Shown: positions 15,800-23,312 of the stretch, one piece after another | Numbering within the stretch: position 1 is the stretch's first letter | Layout of the letters: the number at the start of each line of letters is the position of its first letter | NCBI GenBank assembly: GCA_000242935.3 | Contig: CP007053.1 | Span: 248,001 to 312,000, forward strand | DNA length: 64,000 bases | Direction: 5' to 3' | DNA from: Opitutaceae bacterium TAV5 | Lineage (GTDB): Bacteria; Verrucomicrobiota; Verrucomicrobiia; Opitutales; Opitutaceae | The notes under the pieces: generated by a model | The model's input: only the letters and a program-made list of their open reading frames with translations | The model's database searches: none | Told to the model about the DNA's origin: nothing | Position numbers and translations under genes: made by a program

Positions 15800-17149
15800 A
15801 TGAATCCTCCCTTTCTTCTGCCGATCATCACCCTGCTGCTCGGAGCCTTCGCCGGCGCGGGCGCCATGTACCTGTTTCTTCGCGGCCGCCACCTCGCCCT
15901 TCACGAGCGTCTCGCCGCCCGCGAAGCCGACGCCGCCCGTCTCGCCGCCGAGCTCGACACCCGCAGCCAGGAACTCCGCCAGATCGCCGCCGAACGCCAC
16001 ACGCTCGCCTCCGATCTCGCCGGCGAGCGCGCCGCCTCCGAAGCGCGTCTCAAAAGCCTCACCGAGGCCCATGAGCGCCTCGCCGCCGAATTCAAGGCCC
16101 TCTCCGGCGACGCCCTCAAAAGCAACAACACCGCCTTCCTCGAACTCGCCCGCGAGACCTTCGGGCGTCTCCAGCAGCAATCCTCCGGCGATCTCGAAAA
16201 ACGCCAGCAGGCCATCGACGCCCTCGTCAAGCCGCTCCAGGAATCGCTCAAGCAGGTCGATGCCAAGATCGGCGAAATCGAAAAAAACCGCGCCGCCTCC
16301 CACGGCGCGCTCGCCGAACAACTGAAATCCCTCGGCACTGCCCAGCAGCAACTCCAGTCCGAGACCTCCCGCCTCTCCACCGCGCTCCGCTCCACCACCG
16401 CCGCCGGCACCTGGGGCGAGATGCAACTGCGCCGCGTCGTCGAACTCGCGGGCATGACCTCGTATTGCGATTTCACTACACAGGAGAGCGTTACGACCGG
16501 CGACGCCGCGCGCCTGCGTCCCGACATGGTGGTGCGCCTTCCCGGCGGCCAGCAGATCGTCGTCGATGCCAAGGCCCCCAACGAAGCTTACCGCGACGCC
16601 GCCTCTTCCACCGACGAGACCCTCCGCGCTGCCAAACTCGCCGAACACGCCGCCAGAGTCCGCGGCCACATCGACGCGCTCGGGGCCAGGGCCTACTGGG
16701 AACAGTTCCAGCCCTCGCCCGAATTTGTCGTGCTTTTCCTTCCCGGCGACCAGTTCCTCTCCGGCGCCCTCCAGGCCGACCCCGGCCTCATCGAGCGGGC
16801 CATCAACAAAAAAGTCCTCCTCGCCACCCCCGCCACGCTCATCGCCCTGCTCAAGGCGGCGGCCTACGGCTGGCGGCAGGAAGCCGTGTCGCGCAATGCC
16901 GACGAGATCAGCGCCCTCGGCCGCCAGCTTCACGACCGGCTCTGCACCTTCGCCGACCACCTCGAACGGATCGGCAAGGGTCTGGAATCCGCCACCAAAG
17001 CCTACAATTCCGCCGTCGGCTCGCTGGAATCGAGCGTCCTCCCCGGCGCCCGTCGCTTCCCCGAACTCGGCGCCAAGGGCGCGAAGGAGTTGCGCGAACT
17101 CGCCCCGGTCGACACCGCCCCCCGCGAAATCGCCCGGAAACAGGAATGA
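15800..17149 (+). CDS. rmuC: RmuC-family DNA recombination protein
   Basis: 449 residues starting MNPPFLLPIITLLLGAFAGA. There is an N-terminal membrane anchor (about 3-25), a long coiled coil (about 30-200, many Glu/Ala/Arg/Leu heptads), then the RmuC nuclease-like domain with TWGEMQLRRVVELAGM, VDAKAPNEAYRDA and VVLFLPGDQFLSGAL. RmuC limits inversions at short inverted repeats in E. coli; the domain is related to restriction-like nucleases. I chose the ATG at 15800 because it precedes the membrane segment. The upstream extension to 15626 runs through the dispersed repeat and is unlikely to be translated. Confidence 0.9.
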   Translation: MNPPFLLPIITLLLGAFAGAGAMYLFLRGRHLALHERLAAREADAARLAAELDTRSQELRQIAAERHTLASDLAGERAASEARLKSLTEAHERLAAEFKALSGDALKSNNTAFLELARETFGRLQQQSSGDLEKRQQAIDALVKPLQESLKQVDAKIGEIEKNRAASHGALAEQLKSLGTAQQQLQSETSRLSTALRSTTAAGTWGEMQLRRVVELAGMTSYCDFTTQESVTTGDAARLRPDMVVRLPGGQQIVVDAKAPNEAYRDAASSTDETLRAAKLAEHAARVRGHIDALGARAYWEQFQPSPEFVVLFLPGDQFLSGALQADPGLIERAINKKVLLATPATLIALLKAAAYGWRQEAVSRNADEISALGRQLHDRLCTFADHLERIGKGLESATKAYNSAVGSLESSVLPGARRFPELGAKGAKELRELAPVDTAPREIARKQE

Positions 17150-17803
17150 TCCGTCATCGCGTCAGCCAACAGATGATGCCCCGACCGCATCCCCTCCCGC
17201 TCAGGCCTTTTTGCATCATGGCACCCGACACAGGCTTGCCCCGCCGGTTCTCTCCCGCCAAGGTGTGCCGCACACTCGCATCTCCGGAATCTGCCACCGG
17301 CAATCATGCCGATTCGACCCCGTGAGCCTGCCCCTCCAACCACCATTTACCTCCCGACGCCACCGCCCCGCTCCGGGGACGTGACGGGGCGAAGCTCGCA
17401 CACGTTCCTGCCATCACCCGTTCCGGCGATGAGTGGCCTGCCCGATCATCCACTGCATTCCGAAGTGCGTATCAACGACTCTCGCAACGACACCGGCAGC
17501 ATCGCACGGTGATCCATTCACCCCTTCCCGTCGCTCACCATCAACAACCCCGGTCCACCCGCTCCCCTCCGAACATGCCGTCGGACCTATTCTGCAATGC
17601 TCTCCCTATAAAAACCCGGCCTCAGTACTCCGACGTTGGAAGCCTCCCACTTCACCGCGAGCAGAAATCACGTCCCCGACTCCTCGTACCTTGAAATAAA
17701 ATCTAAAAATCTCATAATTAATTCAGCAAAACCCATCAAAACAAAAAATCCACTTTTTTCCGGATTTGCCGGCCTAAGCCCCGCAAAAACCAACTTTTTT
17801 ACA
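17150..17803. other. Intergenic region before the integron array
   Basis: No gene, and in particular no integron integrase, can be read on either strand. Composition changes from GC-rich to AT-rich at about 17690. An array promoter could lie in the AT-rich part, but I cannot point to one with confidence. Confidence 0.5.
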
Positions 17804-17820
17804 GCTAAACAACGTTAGGC
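17804..17820 (+). other. attI-like boundary of the cassette array
   Basis: GCTAAAC-AAC-GTTAGGC: the right box is a perfect integron core site (GTTAGGC) and the left box resembles its inverse. Upstream there is no attC structure, while downstream every cassette ends in one. This is what an attI insertion point, or a decayed first attC, would look like. Confidence 0.45.
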
Positions 17821-17831
17821 AAATCAAACAA

Positions 17832-18131
17832 ATGAAACACACTAAACCGGCTCTTCTGGTAGCACTGATTCTTATTACACTAAACTCTCTTTTCCCGCCA
17901 CGGATAGCCTTCGAAACTGGTAGCAATTGCGGTCGAGGATTTCTTCTCTTCCATCTCGACAGATATGATATAAAAGTAAGCCCAGATAGAAGTTCGCGAA
18001 GCTGGAAGACATGCAGCATAAATCATGGCGTGCTCTGGACAGAAAATTTCATTATCCTGTCAATCACGGCTTCGATTTTACTAATTCGCTCGATAAGAAA
18101 AAAAGAAGAAAACCGCCTAACAAGGCGCTAG
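17832..18131 (+). CDS. Cassette 1: small membrane protein, unknown function
   Basis: 99 residues. Hydrophobic segments lie near residues 7-22 and 73-88, with a polar loop between that has two Cys (SNCGRG, TCSIN), so it is probably a two-pass membrane protein. The reading frame ends 17 nt inside the attC site that closes the cassette, as is usual for integron cassette genes. It starts 12 nt after the upstream core site with no room for its own promoter. I do not recognise a family. Confidence 0.6.
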   Translation: MKHTKPALLVALILITLNSLFPPRIAFETGSNCGRGFLLFHLDRYDIKVSPDRSSRSWKTCSINHGVLWTENFIILSITASILLIRSIRKKEENRLTRR

Positions 18132-18222
18132 AGCCAATGCGATTGGAGCTACGCAAGTATTCGCAAAGTATCTTTGGTGTTTGTTACTCTCCATCTCGCA
18201 TAGCTCATCTTCGACGTTCGGC
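18115..18222 (+). repeat. attC site 1
   Basis: 108 bp: R'' GCCTAAC, inner arms GAGCCAATGCGA and TCGCATAGCTC, and R' GTTCGGC. It is nearly identical to the sites at 18910 and 19395, so it belongs to one family of integron recombination sites. Confidence 0.85.
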
Positions 18223-18231
18223 AAAAAAGAC

Positions 18232-18516
18232 ATGGCGATGATCAAAGCCACAGGAATATCTCTCATCATCCTTACCGTCATTCTAGGCGCTATCCTACAG
18301 AGGAAAGGTCTACTCTATGCCCAAAGAGAGCCCCCGCAGATCATCTCGCATACCGAAGTCCGAGATGATGATGATACGGTTGTGCATATCACTACAGCAT
18401 CAGCCCATACGCTTGAGTTTCGCTGGCCGACAGCCGTCTTGGTGATCTTATTGATTTCTGGTGTCGCTTGCGTGATACACAGCTGGTATCATAGCCACAA
18501 CTCGGATCAAAAATGA
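18232..18516 (+). CDS. Cassette 2: small membrane protein, unknown function
   Basis: 94 residues from ATG 18232 (a second ATG at 18238 is also possible). The N-terminus MAMIKATGISLIILTVILG is a signal anchor, and a second membrane helix lies near residues 68-86 (AVLVILLISGVACVI). The 35 residues between are acidic (EVRDDDDTV) and should be on the outer face or the cytoplasmic face depending on topology. The start is 10 nt after the attC core. No family is recognised. It resembles the other cassette products in being tiny and membrane-bound. Confidence 0.65.
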   Translation: MAMIKATGISLIILTVILGAILQRKGLLYAQREPPQIISHTEVRDDDDTVVHITTASAHTLEFRWPTAVLVILLISGVACVIHSWYHSHNSDQK

Positions 18517-18523
18517 AGAAGGA

Positions 18524-18622
18524 GCCGAACAAGGCGATGCAGCCAACTCCGGTAGCTGTCACGCCTCGTGCTGTCGCACGAGTCGCGCCATCTACCTCCG
18601 TGGCTGATCTTGGACGTTAGGC
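18524..18622 (+). repeat. attC site 2
   Basis: 99 bp from GCCGAAC to GTTAGGC, with inner arms CAAGGCGATGCAGCCA and TGGCTGATCTTGG and a palindromic centre (CGTGCTGTCGCACG). It is a different subfamily from attC 1 and shares its arms with the site at 21541. Confidence 0.85.
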
Positions 18623-18635
18623 AAAAATACAGAGC

Positions 18636-18896
18636 ATGATCATCATAAACATCCTATTCGCGCTTTTGACCTATTGGTTCGCCCAAAGAAAACATCGCGA
18701 GGCCGTTTACTGGGCCGTAGCCGGTGGAATCACACCTTTATTCACAATTCTCGGCCTAGCTTTCTTCTGCGATCTCGCAGTCACTGAAAGTGAAGAAGCG
18801 AGAGCGAGGTCCCTTAAGAGGGAGAAAATATTTCTACTCATTATGCTAGCGGTCGGATTACTAAACATAGTCGGCATGTATATCTACCGTGAATAG
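18636..18896 (+). CDS. Cassette 3: small membrane protein, unknown function
   Basis: 86 residues starting MIIINILFALLTYWF. Hydrophobic segments are at about 1-14, 24-47 and 64-82. A charged stretch between (ESEEARARSLKREK) is the likely cytoplasmic loop. The start lies 13 nt after the attC core and the stop lies 13 nt before the next attC. I do not recognise the family. It is the third consecutive cassette encoding a membrane peptide. Confidence 0.65.
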   Translation: MIIINILFALLTYWFAQRKHREAVYWAVAGGITPLFTILGLAFFCDLAVTESEEARARSLKREKIFLLIMLAVGLLNIVGMYIYRE

Positions 18897-18909
18897 AAAT
18901 GAAGAAAGG

Positions 18910-19017
18910 ACCTAACAAGGCGCTAGAGCCAATGCGATTGGGGCTACGCAAGTATTCGAAAAGCATCTTTGGTATTCGTCACGTCCCATCTCGCATGGCT
19001 CATCTTGGGCGTTAGGC
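18910..19017 (+). repeat. attC site 3
   Basis: 108 bp, ACCTAAC to GTTAGGC, with inner arms GAGCCAATGCGAT and CTCGCATGGCTC. It is very close in sequence to attC 1. Confidence 0.85.
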
Positions 19018-19024
19018 AAAAATC

Positions 19025-19387
19025 ATGGAACCCCTCGCAGTTCTCCTAGTAGTCATCGTAATCGTTATAATTCTGCGCTTAATCGCAGGTTCCTTCGATG
19101 GAGATCGAGTTGAAAAATATATCCGCGAGATGGGATGCGAACTCGTAGATAAAAGTTGGGATCCATTTGGTCCCGGTTGGTTTGGCGAAGAAGATTCACG
19201 TATTTATGCGATCATTTATAGAGATCAGCATGGTAATTTGCATCGTGCGCATGTAAAAACCTCGATGTTTAGTGGAGTGTATCTCACTAATGATCGTATA
19301 ATTGAAGGATCGCCGCCAATGTCAGTTGAAGAGGAGAAAGCTCGATTGCGGAAAAGGCTTCGTGAGCTAGATGGAGAATCAGAATGA
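19025..19387 (+). CDS. Cassette 4: membrane-anchored protein, unknown function
   Basis: 120 residues. One N-terminal helix (MEPLAVLLVVIVIVIILRLI) is followed by a soluble domain with regular strands (IYAIIYRDQHGNLHRAHVKT, then MFSGVYLTNDRII) and a charged helical tail (EEEKARLRKRLREL). The compact beta domain with the DxHGNxHRAHV pattern suggests a small binding or enzyme-like fold, but no family is recognised. It starts 7 nt after the attC core. Its own downstream attC is split by the IS1111-like element. Confidence 0.7.
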   Translation: MEPLAVLLVVIVIVIILRLIAGSFDGDRVEKYIREMGCELVDKSWDPFGPGWFGEEDSRIYAIIYRDQHGNLHRAHVKTSMFSGVYLTNDRIIEGSPPMSVEEEKARLRKRLRELDGESE

Positions 19388-19394
19388 AAAAAGA

Positions 19395-19498
19395 GCCTAA
19401 CCAAGCGCTGGAGCCAATGCGATTGTTGCTACGCAGGTAGTCGTAAAACATCTTTGATTTTTGTTACTCTCCCTCTCGCATGGCTCATCTCTAACGTT
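19395..19498 (+). repeat. attC site 4, left part (split by an insertion element)
   Basis: Matches attC 1 and 3 from GCCTAAC through CTCTAACGTT and then stops. The missing AGGC and the usual following AAAAATCATG appear at 21132, after the inserted element. The split is inside the R' core between GTT and AGGC. Confidence 0.8.
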
Positions 19499-19871
19499 GA
19501 TCTAGCTGCGATTCTGCAAGAGGGAAAAAGCAGTGGCAGCCCAATGATTTATCAGGTATCTGTTTATATAAACTATTTTGCCGATGGAGGCACAGGACAG
19601 GGACCGGTCGATTATAGGATAAACGCGTGCGTGGGTTGGTTGGCGTGATCCTGGCTGTAAACCGTGATCGTGCTGATCTACGCGGGTTGGTTACCGACAG
19701 TTCATTGGTGCGTCTTGCCCGCATGCCCTAGGCTCGTGCGTGGCGGACGGATAGGCTCCGATACCGCTGCCCCTAACGTCAACATGCATGGGCCGGCCGC
19801 CCGGTCCCTGACTTGTGCCGCCATTCGGCCTTTGAAAGAACATCCTCCCCCTCTTCGCAGACGTGGTTGGC
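19499..19871 (-). ncRNA. Candidate bridge RNA region of the IS1111-like element
   Basis: IS110-family elements encode a structured RNA in a non-coding end that pairs with target and donor; in the IS1111 group it lies downstream of the transposase. This 373-bp segment is in that position. It contains CCCTAACGT (19771-19779) and CTAGGC (19728-19733), which match the two flanks of the insertion point (CTCTAACGTT and CTAGGC). The matches are short and the fold was not computed. Confidence 0.35.
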
Positions 19872-20996
19872 TTATGCGCAGCGAGTCATATGATCCCAGT
19901 CGACGGTTTTGAGCATGGCCCAGACAAAGCCGGCCATTTCGCGAGCGAGGGCCACGGTGATTTTGGGCTTCATCACGCCGCGCCGGCTCAGGTGCCATGC
20001 GCGGCTGTGCAGCCGCAACTGGACCTTCCAAGCCAATTCTTTTCTGTGCACGGGCTGGCCTTCCTGCCGTTTGGACAAGTGCGCGGAGACCTTGGGCGGT
20101 AACCAGGCGTGCTGGACCATTTCGACCAGTATCCAGCGCGCATGGGCGTTGCCGGCCTTGGTGATCGAACCGAGTTTGCGGGTTTGCCCCGAGCTTTCCT
20201 CCTTGGGCACTAGCCCAAGAAACGCCATCAGGTCACGCGGATGAGTAAACCTGCGTATATCGCCCAACTCTGCGACCAGCACGGCTGCGGCGACCAATTG
20301 AACGCCACGCAGCGTCATCAGAGCCTCGACCGCCGGATACAAGCGCCACAAGGGCGCCTGCAATTCCAGCAATTGCTCCAGCCGGTTCACCCGGTCCTCG
20401 CACTGACTGATGGCCAAAAGGTATTCCTCGAGCACCGCCTTGAGCCCCGGCAACGGCAACACCAGCTCTCGCAGATACCGACGGTGCGCCTCACTCCAGT
20501 TCGCCTTGCCCGAGTAACGATAACCATGACGCAACAAAAACGACTTGAGGCGCTGCCGGGCCCGCGTCAGGTCGTGCACCGCGTCCGCCCTGGCCCGGGT
20601 CAAATCGCGCATGGCTTCGTCCGCCGCGTCCGGCACGTGCACGGCGGTCAACTCCCCGGCCCGGTGCAACCGCGCCAGCATCTGTGCATCCCGGCGGTCC
20701 GTCTTGCGCCGTGCCGCCTTGTCCACCGGCGTCTTCGATGCAGCCACCACCACGCACTCAATCTGTAATTGCATCAACCGGCGATAAATCACGTAGCCGG
20801 TCGGCCCCGCCTCGTAGGCCACGTGCAATGCCCCGCCGTCCGATCCGATCTTCCTTAACGCCTTCTCTATGGCGTGCAAATCATTGCTGATCTGCCCGTA
20901 AAGGCGAACCTCGCCCTCGCGGCCGCCATCGGCCACCGCCACCATCACTGTATCTTTGTGGACATCCAGTCCAACATAGTGCTCTGTCTTTCTCAT
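19872..20996 (-). CDS. IS110-family (IS1111 group) transposase
   Basis: 374 residues. The N-terminal RuvC-like DEDD domain shows Asp11 (VGLDVHKD), Glu62 (YEAGPTGY), and Asp100/Asp103 (RKTDRRDAQML). A coiled-coil follows (about 125-230). The C-terminal transposase_20 domain has LMTLRGVQLVAAAVLVAE, FLGLVPKEESSGQ and GSITKAGN, and contains the catalytic Ser region. It cuts and joins DNA guided by an element-encoded RNA. It reads against the cassette array. It appears complete, so the element may be active. Confidence 0.93.
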   Translation of the reverse strand: MRKTEHYVGLDVHKDTVMVAVADGGREGEVRLYGQISNDLHAIEKALRKIGSDGGALHVAYEAGPTGYVIYRRLMQLQIECVVVAASKTPVDKAARRKTDRRDAQMLARLHRAGELTAVHVPDAADEAMRDLTRARADAVHDLTRARQRLKSFLLRHGYRYSGKANWSEAHRRYLRELVLPLPGLKAVLEEYLLAISQCEDRVNRLEQLLELQAPLWRLYPAVEALMTLRGVQLVAAAVLVAELGDIRRFTHPRDLMAFLGLVPKEESSGQTRKLGSITKAGNAHARWILVEMVQHAWLPPKVSAHLSKRQEGQPVHRKELAWKVQLRLHSRAWHLSRRGVMKPKITVALAREMAGFVWAMLKTVDWDHMTRCA

Positions 20997-21131
20997 GCGC
21001 TTGTCCTCGTTTTCAGGTTGTTTGGGTTATACTCTCAGCCTTGTGGATAGGCCCCGCTTCCCGGGGCAACCCACGCTTAGGGGACAAGCGCTCCCTTTTA
21101 CAGATCGCTCTTGCCCTCAGCTATAATGTCT

Positions 21132-21135
21132 AGGC
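21132..21135 (+). repeat. attC site 4, right remnant (AGGC)
   Basis: AGGC followed by AAAAATCATG continues the core of attC 4 after the insertion element, exactly as GTTAGGC-AAAAATCATG does at the start of cassette 4. It restores the cassette boundary for the gene at 21143. Confidence 0.65.
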
Positions 21136-21142
21136 AAAAATC

Positions 21143-21580
21143 ATGAAAACACTAATCATCGTCGCACTACTAGTCCTTTCATCATGCGCGCTAGCCGGTG
21201 AAGGCGTTATACGATTGCCCGGATTGTTTATGTCTGAGGGTAAGACAACCTCACTTTCCATTTCCGACGGCCAATCACCGAAGGCTGAGTTTTCCTACAA
21301 GCATGCAGATGGAAGAACTACCTCATTCGAAGTGGATTTAGCCAAGCATTCCACATGGGCCTTCCTTATCGAAAATGAAATGACCCTGTGGGTATATCGC
21401 GGCGGGGATTCGGTATTGGCCGTCACTATCGAAGCGGCCCCACCTGAACCAAGTCAGTTTATCACATCCAAGCGAATCTTCGACCTGAAGACCGAAAGGA
21501 ATGATATCCCCAAAGCACTACTCGAAAGCATAGAAAAGAAGCCTAACAAGGCGATGCAGCCAACTCCGGTAGGTGGCTGA
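21143..21580 (+). CDS. Cassette 5: secreted lipoprotein-like protein, unknown function
   Basis: 145 residues. The N-terminus MKTLIIVALLVLSSCALAGE is a signal peptide with a lipobox-like LSSC. The mature part is beta-rich with TSLSISDGQSPKAEFSY and SFEVDLAKHSTWAFLIENE. The last residues, KKPNKAMQPTPVGG, are encoded by the attC site, as in many cassette genes. It begins 8 nt after the restored attC core, so its expression would depend on read-through or on a promoter in the insertion element. No family is recognised. Confidence 0.7.
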   Translation: MKTLIIVALLVLSSCALAGEGVIRLPGLFMSEGKTTSLSISDGQSPKAEFSYKHADGRTTSFEVDLAKHSTWAFLIENEMTLWVYRGGDSVLAVTIEAAPPEPSQFITSKRIFDLKTERNDIPKALLESIEKKPNKAMQPTPVGG

Positions 21581-21595
21581 TCTTGGACGTCAGGC
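21541..21595 (+). repeat. attC site 5 (short form)
   Basis: 55 bp, GCCTAAC to GTCAGGC, with arms GGCGATGCAGCCA and TGGCTGATCTTGG. It is a compact version of the arms seen at 18524-18622, without the long variable centre. Confidence 0.8.
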
Positions 21596-21608
21596 AAAAA
21601 ATAACATC

Positions 21609-21866
21609 ATGAACATAACCATAAATACCAAAGCGGTCTTGGCTGCATCTATATGTGCAGGAGCTATTTTGTTTGCACTTGGTGCAAGCAATGCAGGAGA
21701 TTCGGATAGTTCGAGATGGACGATATCTGCGACATCAGGCACTGATTCCGGTGCTTACATATTGGATCAGAAAACTGGCGACATTTACTTCCTGGAGAAA
21801 AACCAGAATCTCGGAACGAAGAAGATGAGAATCAAGTTACTTGGAAATATTCAAGAGGCAAAATGA
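21609..21866 (+). CDS. Cassette 6: small secreted or membrane protein, unknown function
   Basis: 85 residues starting MNITINTKAVLAASICAGAILFALGASNAG, a signal peptide or anchor. The mature region (WTISATSG, GAYILDQKTGDIYFLE) looks like a short beta-rich domain with the 'lDtktG.iy' pattern of small lipoprotein or pilin-associated proteins. It is 13 nt after the attC core. The stop sits one base before GCCTGAC, the start of the next attC, which is incomplete. Confidence 0.65.
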   Translation: MNITINTKAVLAASICAGAILFALGASNAGDSDSSRWTISATSGTDSGAYILDQKTGDIYFLEKNQNLGTKKMRIKLLGNIQEAK

Positions 21867-21890
21867 GCCTGACAAAGCGCTAGAGCCTAT
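21867..21890 (+). repeat. Truncated attC site between cassettes 6 and 7
   Basis: GCCTGACAAAGCGCTAGAGCC matches the 5' third of attC 1 and 3, but the right half with GTTAGGC is absent. The next reading frame begins within it. Cassettes 6 and 7 are therefore fused and would move as one unit. Confidence 0.65.
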
Positions 21891-22140
21891 GGCCCGAAGC
21901 ATCACCGTTATTGCACACTCCATCTCATCGATTCACGAATTCCACAACTTCGGAGAAGACCTCTTCCGTGCCATACGAAGTGTATGTGAAGTGGATTTGG
22001 CGGAGATTGATAGGTCGATAGACCGGTTTTCGATTCATGGCGTAGCACCGAAGGACAAAGGAAACGTGGTCCAAGCCATCAAGAAACTGGCATGCAAGTA
22101 TTCGCTAGATATAGAAATCAAGAATGAAGAACGGGCCTAA
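21889..22140 (+). CDS. Cassette 7: small soluble protein, unknown function
   Basis: 83 residues from ATG 21889 (MARSITVIAHSISSIHEFHNFG). Secondary structure looks like alternating strands and helices: FGEDLFRAIRSVCEVD, IDRSIDRFSIHGV, VQAIKKLACKYSLDIEI. The size and pattern resemble a ferredoxin-like or KH-like two-layer domain, but I recognise no family. There is no signal peptide. The end overlaps the next attC by 6 nt. It is the only clearly cytosolic unknown in the array. Confidence 0.55.
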   Translation: MARSITVIAHSISSIHEFHNFGEDLFRAIRSVCEVDLAEIDRSIDRFSIHGVAPKDKGNVVQAIKKLACKYSLDIEIKNEERA

Positions 22141-22233
22141 CAAGGCGCTGGAGACAACGTCCGCATCTGTCACGCATCCTGCTTACGCAGGCTGCGCGCC
22201 AGCTACGGCCGCGGCTCACCTTTGGCGTTCGGC
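22135..22233 (+). repeat. attC site 6
   Basis: 99 bp, GCCTAAC to GTTCGGC. The centre has GCATCCTGCTTACGCAGGCTGCGC and the arms are of the GGCGCTGGAGACAACG type. It is the third arm subtype in the array. Confidence 0.8.
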
Positions 22234-22241
22234 AAAATACT

Positions 22242-22676
22242 ATGAAGCCAATCACGGGATCTTGTTTATGCGGCAAGGTAGCCTTCGAGGTTACCGGAAC
22301 TCCGTTCAAGTTTCTCTATTGCCACTGCCGTTCATGTCAAAAATCGAGTGGGTCCGTTCATGCCGCGAACATGGCGTTTCCCGGAGATTCTGTCAGATGG
22401 ACACAGGGCGAAGACCTCATCGAACTCTTTGTGGATACGAAAGAGAACCCCGGATTCCCGCGTTGCTTTTGCAGGAATTGCGGTTCACCTCTGCCTAAGT
22501 TGAGCCGCAATCGGCAGTTCTGGGTTGTGCCGAGCGGGTTATTGGATTCGGATCCAGGTATGAGGCCTCAGGCGAATATTTATTGGGCGGAGCATGCTCC
22601 CTGGTTTGTGTCGGCAGATCAAATTGCCAAGAATGAGGGGCCATTGGTCGAACAAGGCAGTGAAGGCAACGGCTAA
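22242..22676 (+). CDS. Cassette 8: GFA/CENP-V family zinc-binding protein
   Basis: 144 residues. The zinc ligands of the glutathione-dependent formaldehyde-activating (GFA) fold are present: CLCGKV (about 8-12), CHCRSCQK (about 27-33) and CFCRNCGSPL (about 75-82). The family is a beta-sandwich with two zinc sites; some members are reported to bind glutathione adducts, but many are uncharacterised. GFA proteins are recurrent integron cassette products. It starts 8 nt after the attC core. About 146 nt separate its stop from the last attC, longer than in the other cassettes. Confidence 0.88.
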   Translation: MKPITGSCLCGKVAFEVTGTPFKFLYCHCRSCQKSSGSVHAANMAFPGDSVRWTQGEDLIELFVDTKENPGFPRCFCRNCGSPLPKLSRNRQFWVVPSGLLDSDPGMRPQANIYWAEHAPWFVSADQIAKNEGPLVEQGSEGNG

Positions 22677-22822
22677 TGCAGGATGCACCCGCCAGGAAGT
22701 GGTTTAGATTTTTATTCAGATGGCGGTTTACGCAGGCTTTCCCGCAGCTCTGAATGCCACATTTGCCGCGAAAGAAGTGTTTCAGGAAAGAGAAAAAAAG
22801 AATCAAAGACAAAGCATAAAGA

Positions 22823-22877
22823 GCCGAACAAGGCGCTGCACCCCACGGCTACCCGTGGGTGAGCCTGGACATCAGGC
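22823..22877 (+). repeat. attC site 7, degenerate, end of the array
   Basis: 55 bp, GCCGAAC to ATCAGGC; the conserved G of the right core is A. The centre CCCACGGCTACCCGTGGG is a clear palindrome. Nothing cassette-like follows. The degenerate core may have frozen the last cassette. Confidence 0.65.
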
Positions 22878-22924
22878 AGAGATGAAGCTATTAAAGCGGT
22901 TCAAATAAAGCCGTAGCCGTTTTT

Positions 22925-23040
22925 AACCACGGATTTCACGGATGATTTTGGATTTCACGGATGATTAATAAATAATCAAGATGCCATATATCAATGTATT
23001 ATCTGTGTAATCCGATTTTTTATCCGTGATATCCGTGGTT
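22925..23040. repeat. AACCACGGAT-type hairpin repeat
   Basis: AACCACGGATTTCACGGATGA is mirrored by ATCCGTGATATCCGTGGTT at the right end, enclosing AT-rich DNA. The arms themselves contain a short direct repeat (GGATTTCACGGATGAT twice). Similar AACCACRGAT sequences are common dispersed repeats in several bacterial phyla. Confidence 0.65.
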
Positions 23041-23312
23041 CTGTTTTCAGGATCCTGTACGCTTACAATTTTTAAAAAAATGCTCTAGCTCCGGATTCGT
23101 TGCCGGCCACGAAACGTGGCTGACAAAATGGTTCGGGCCAACTGGCCGGCAGCAGCCAGGCCGTACGATCTCCGGAACGGCATCCGGTGCCCGCTGCGAG
23201 ACCCCCCCGGCTTGCCTTGGAAAGATTCGACAACCCCCGGCTTGCACCGCGGTGGCATAACCGTTCACCATTGTCGCTCATACCTACTGCCACACGTCCC
23301 CTCCTTCCGCAA

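Larger units (their letters stand above)
19499..21131 (-). mobile_element. IS110/IS1111-family element inserted in an attC site
   Basis: About 1633 bp between the two halves of attC 4. Both ends carry TAGCTG...GCAAGAG in inverted orientation (19503-19522 and 21108-21123), the sub-terminal inverted repeat type of the IS1111 group. Non-coding DNA is longer downstream of the transposase (373 bp) than upstream (135 bp), also typical of IS1111. No target duplication is visible. An IS1111-attC group that targets attC sites is established in the literature; this copy looks like a member. Ends are placed from the attC sequence. Confidence 0.8.

Noticed and set aside
17804-22877. Regular attC repeats considered as a CRISPR array
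   Set aside because: Spacing is 250-450 bp with open frames between, the repeats are imperfect palindromes with GTTAGGC cores, and no cas genes are present.
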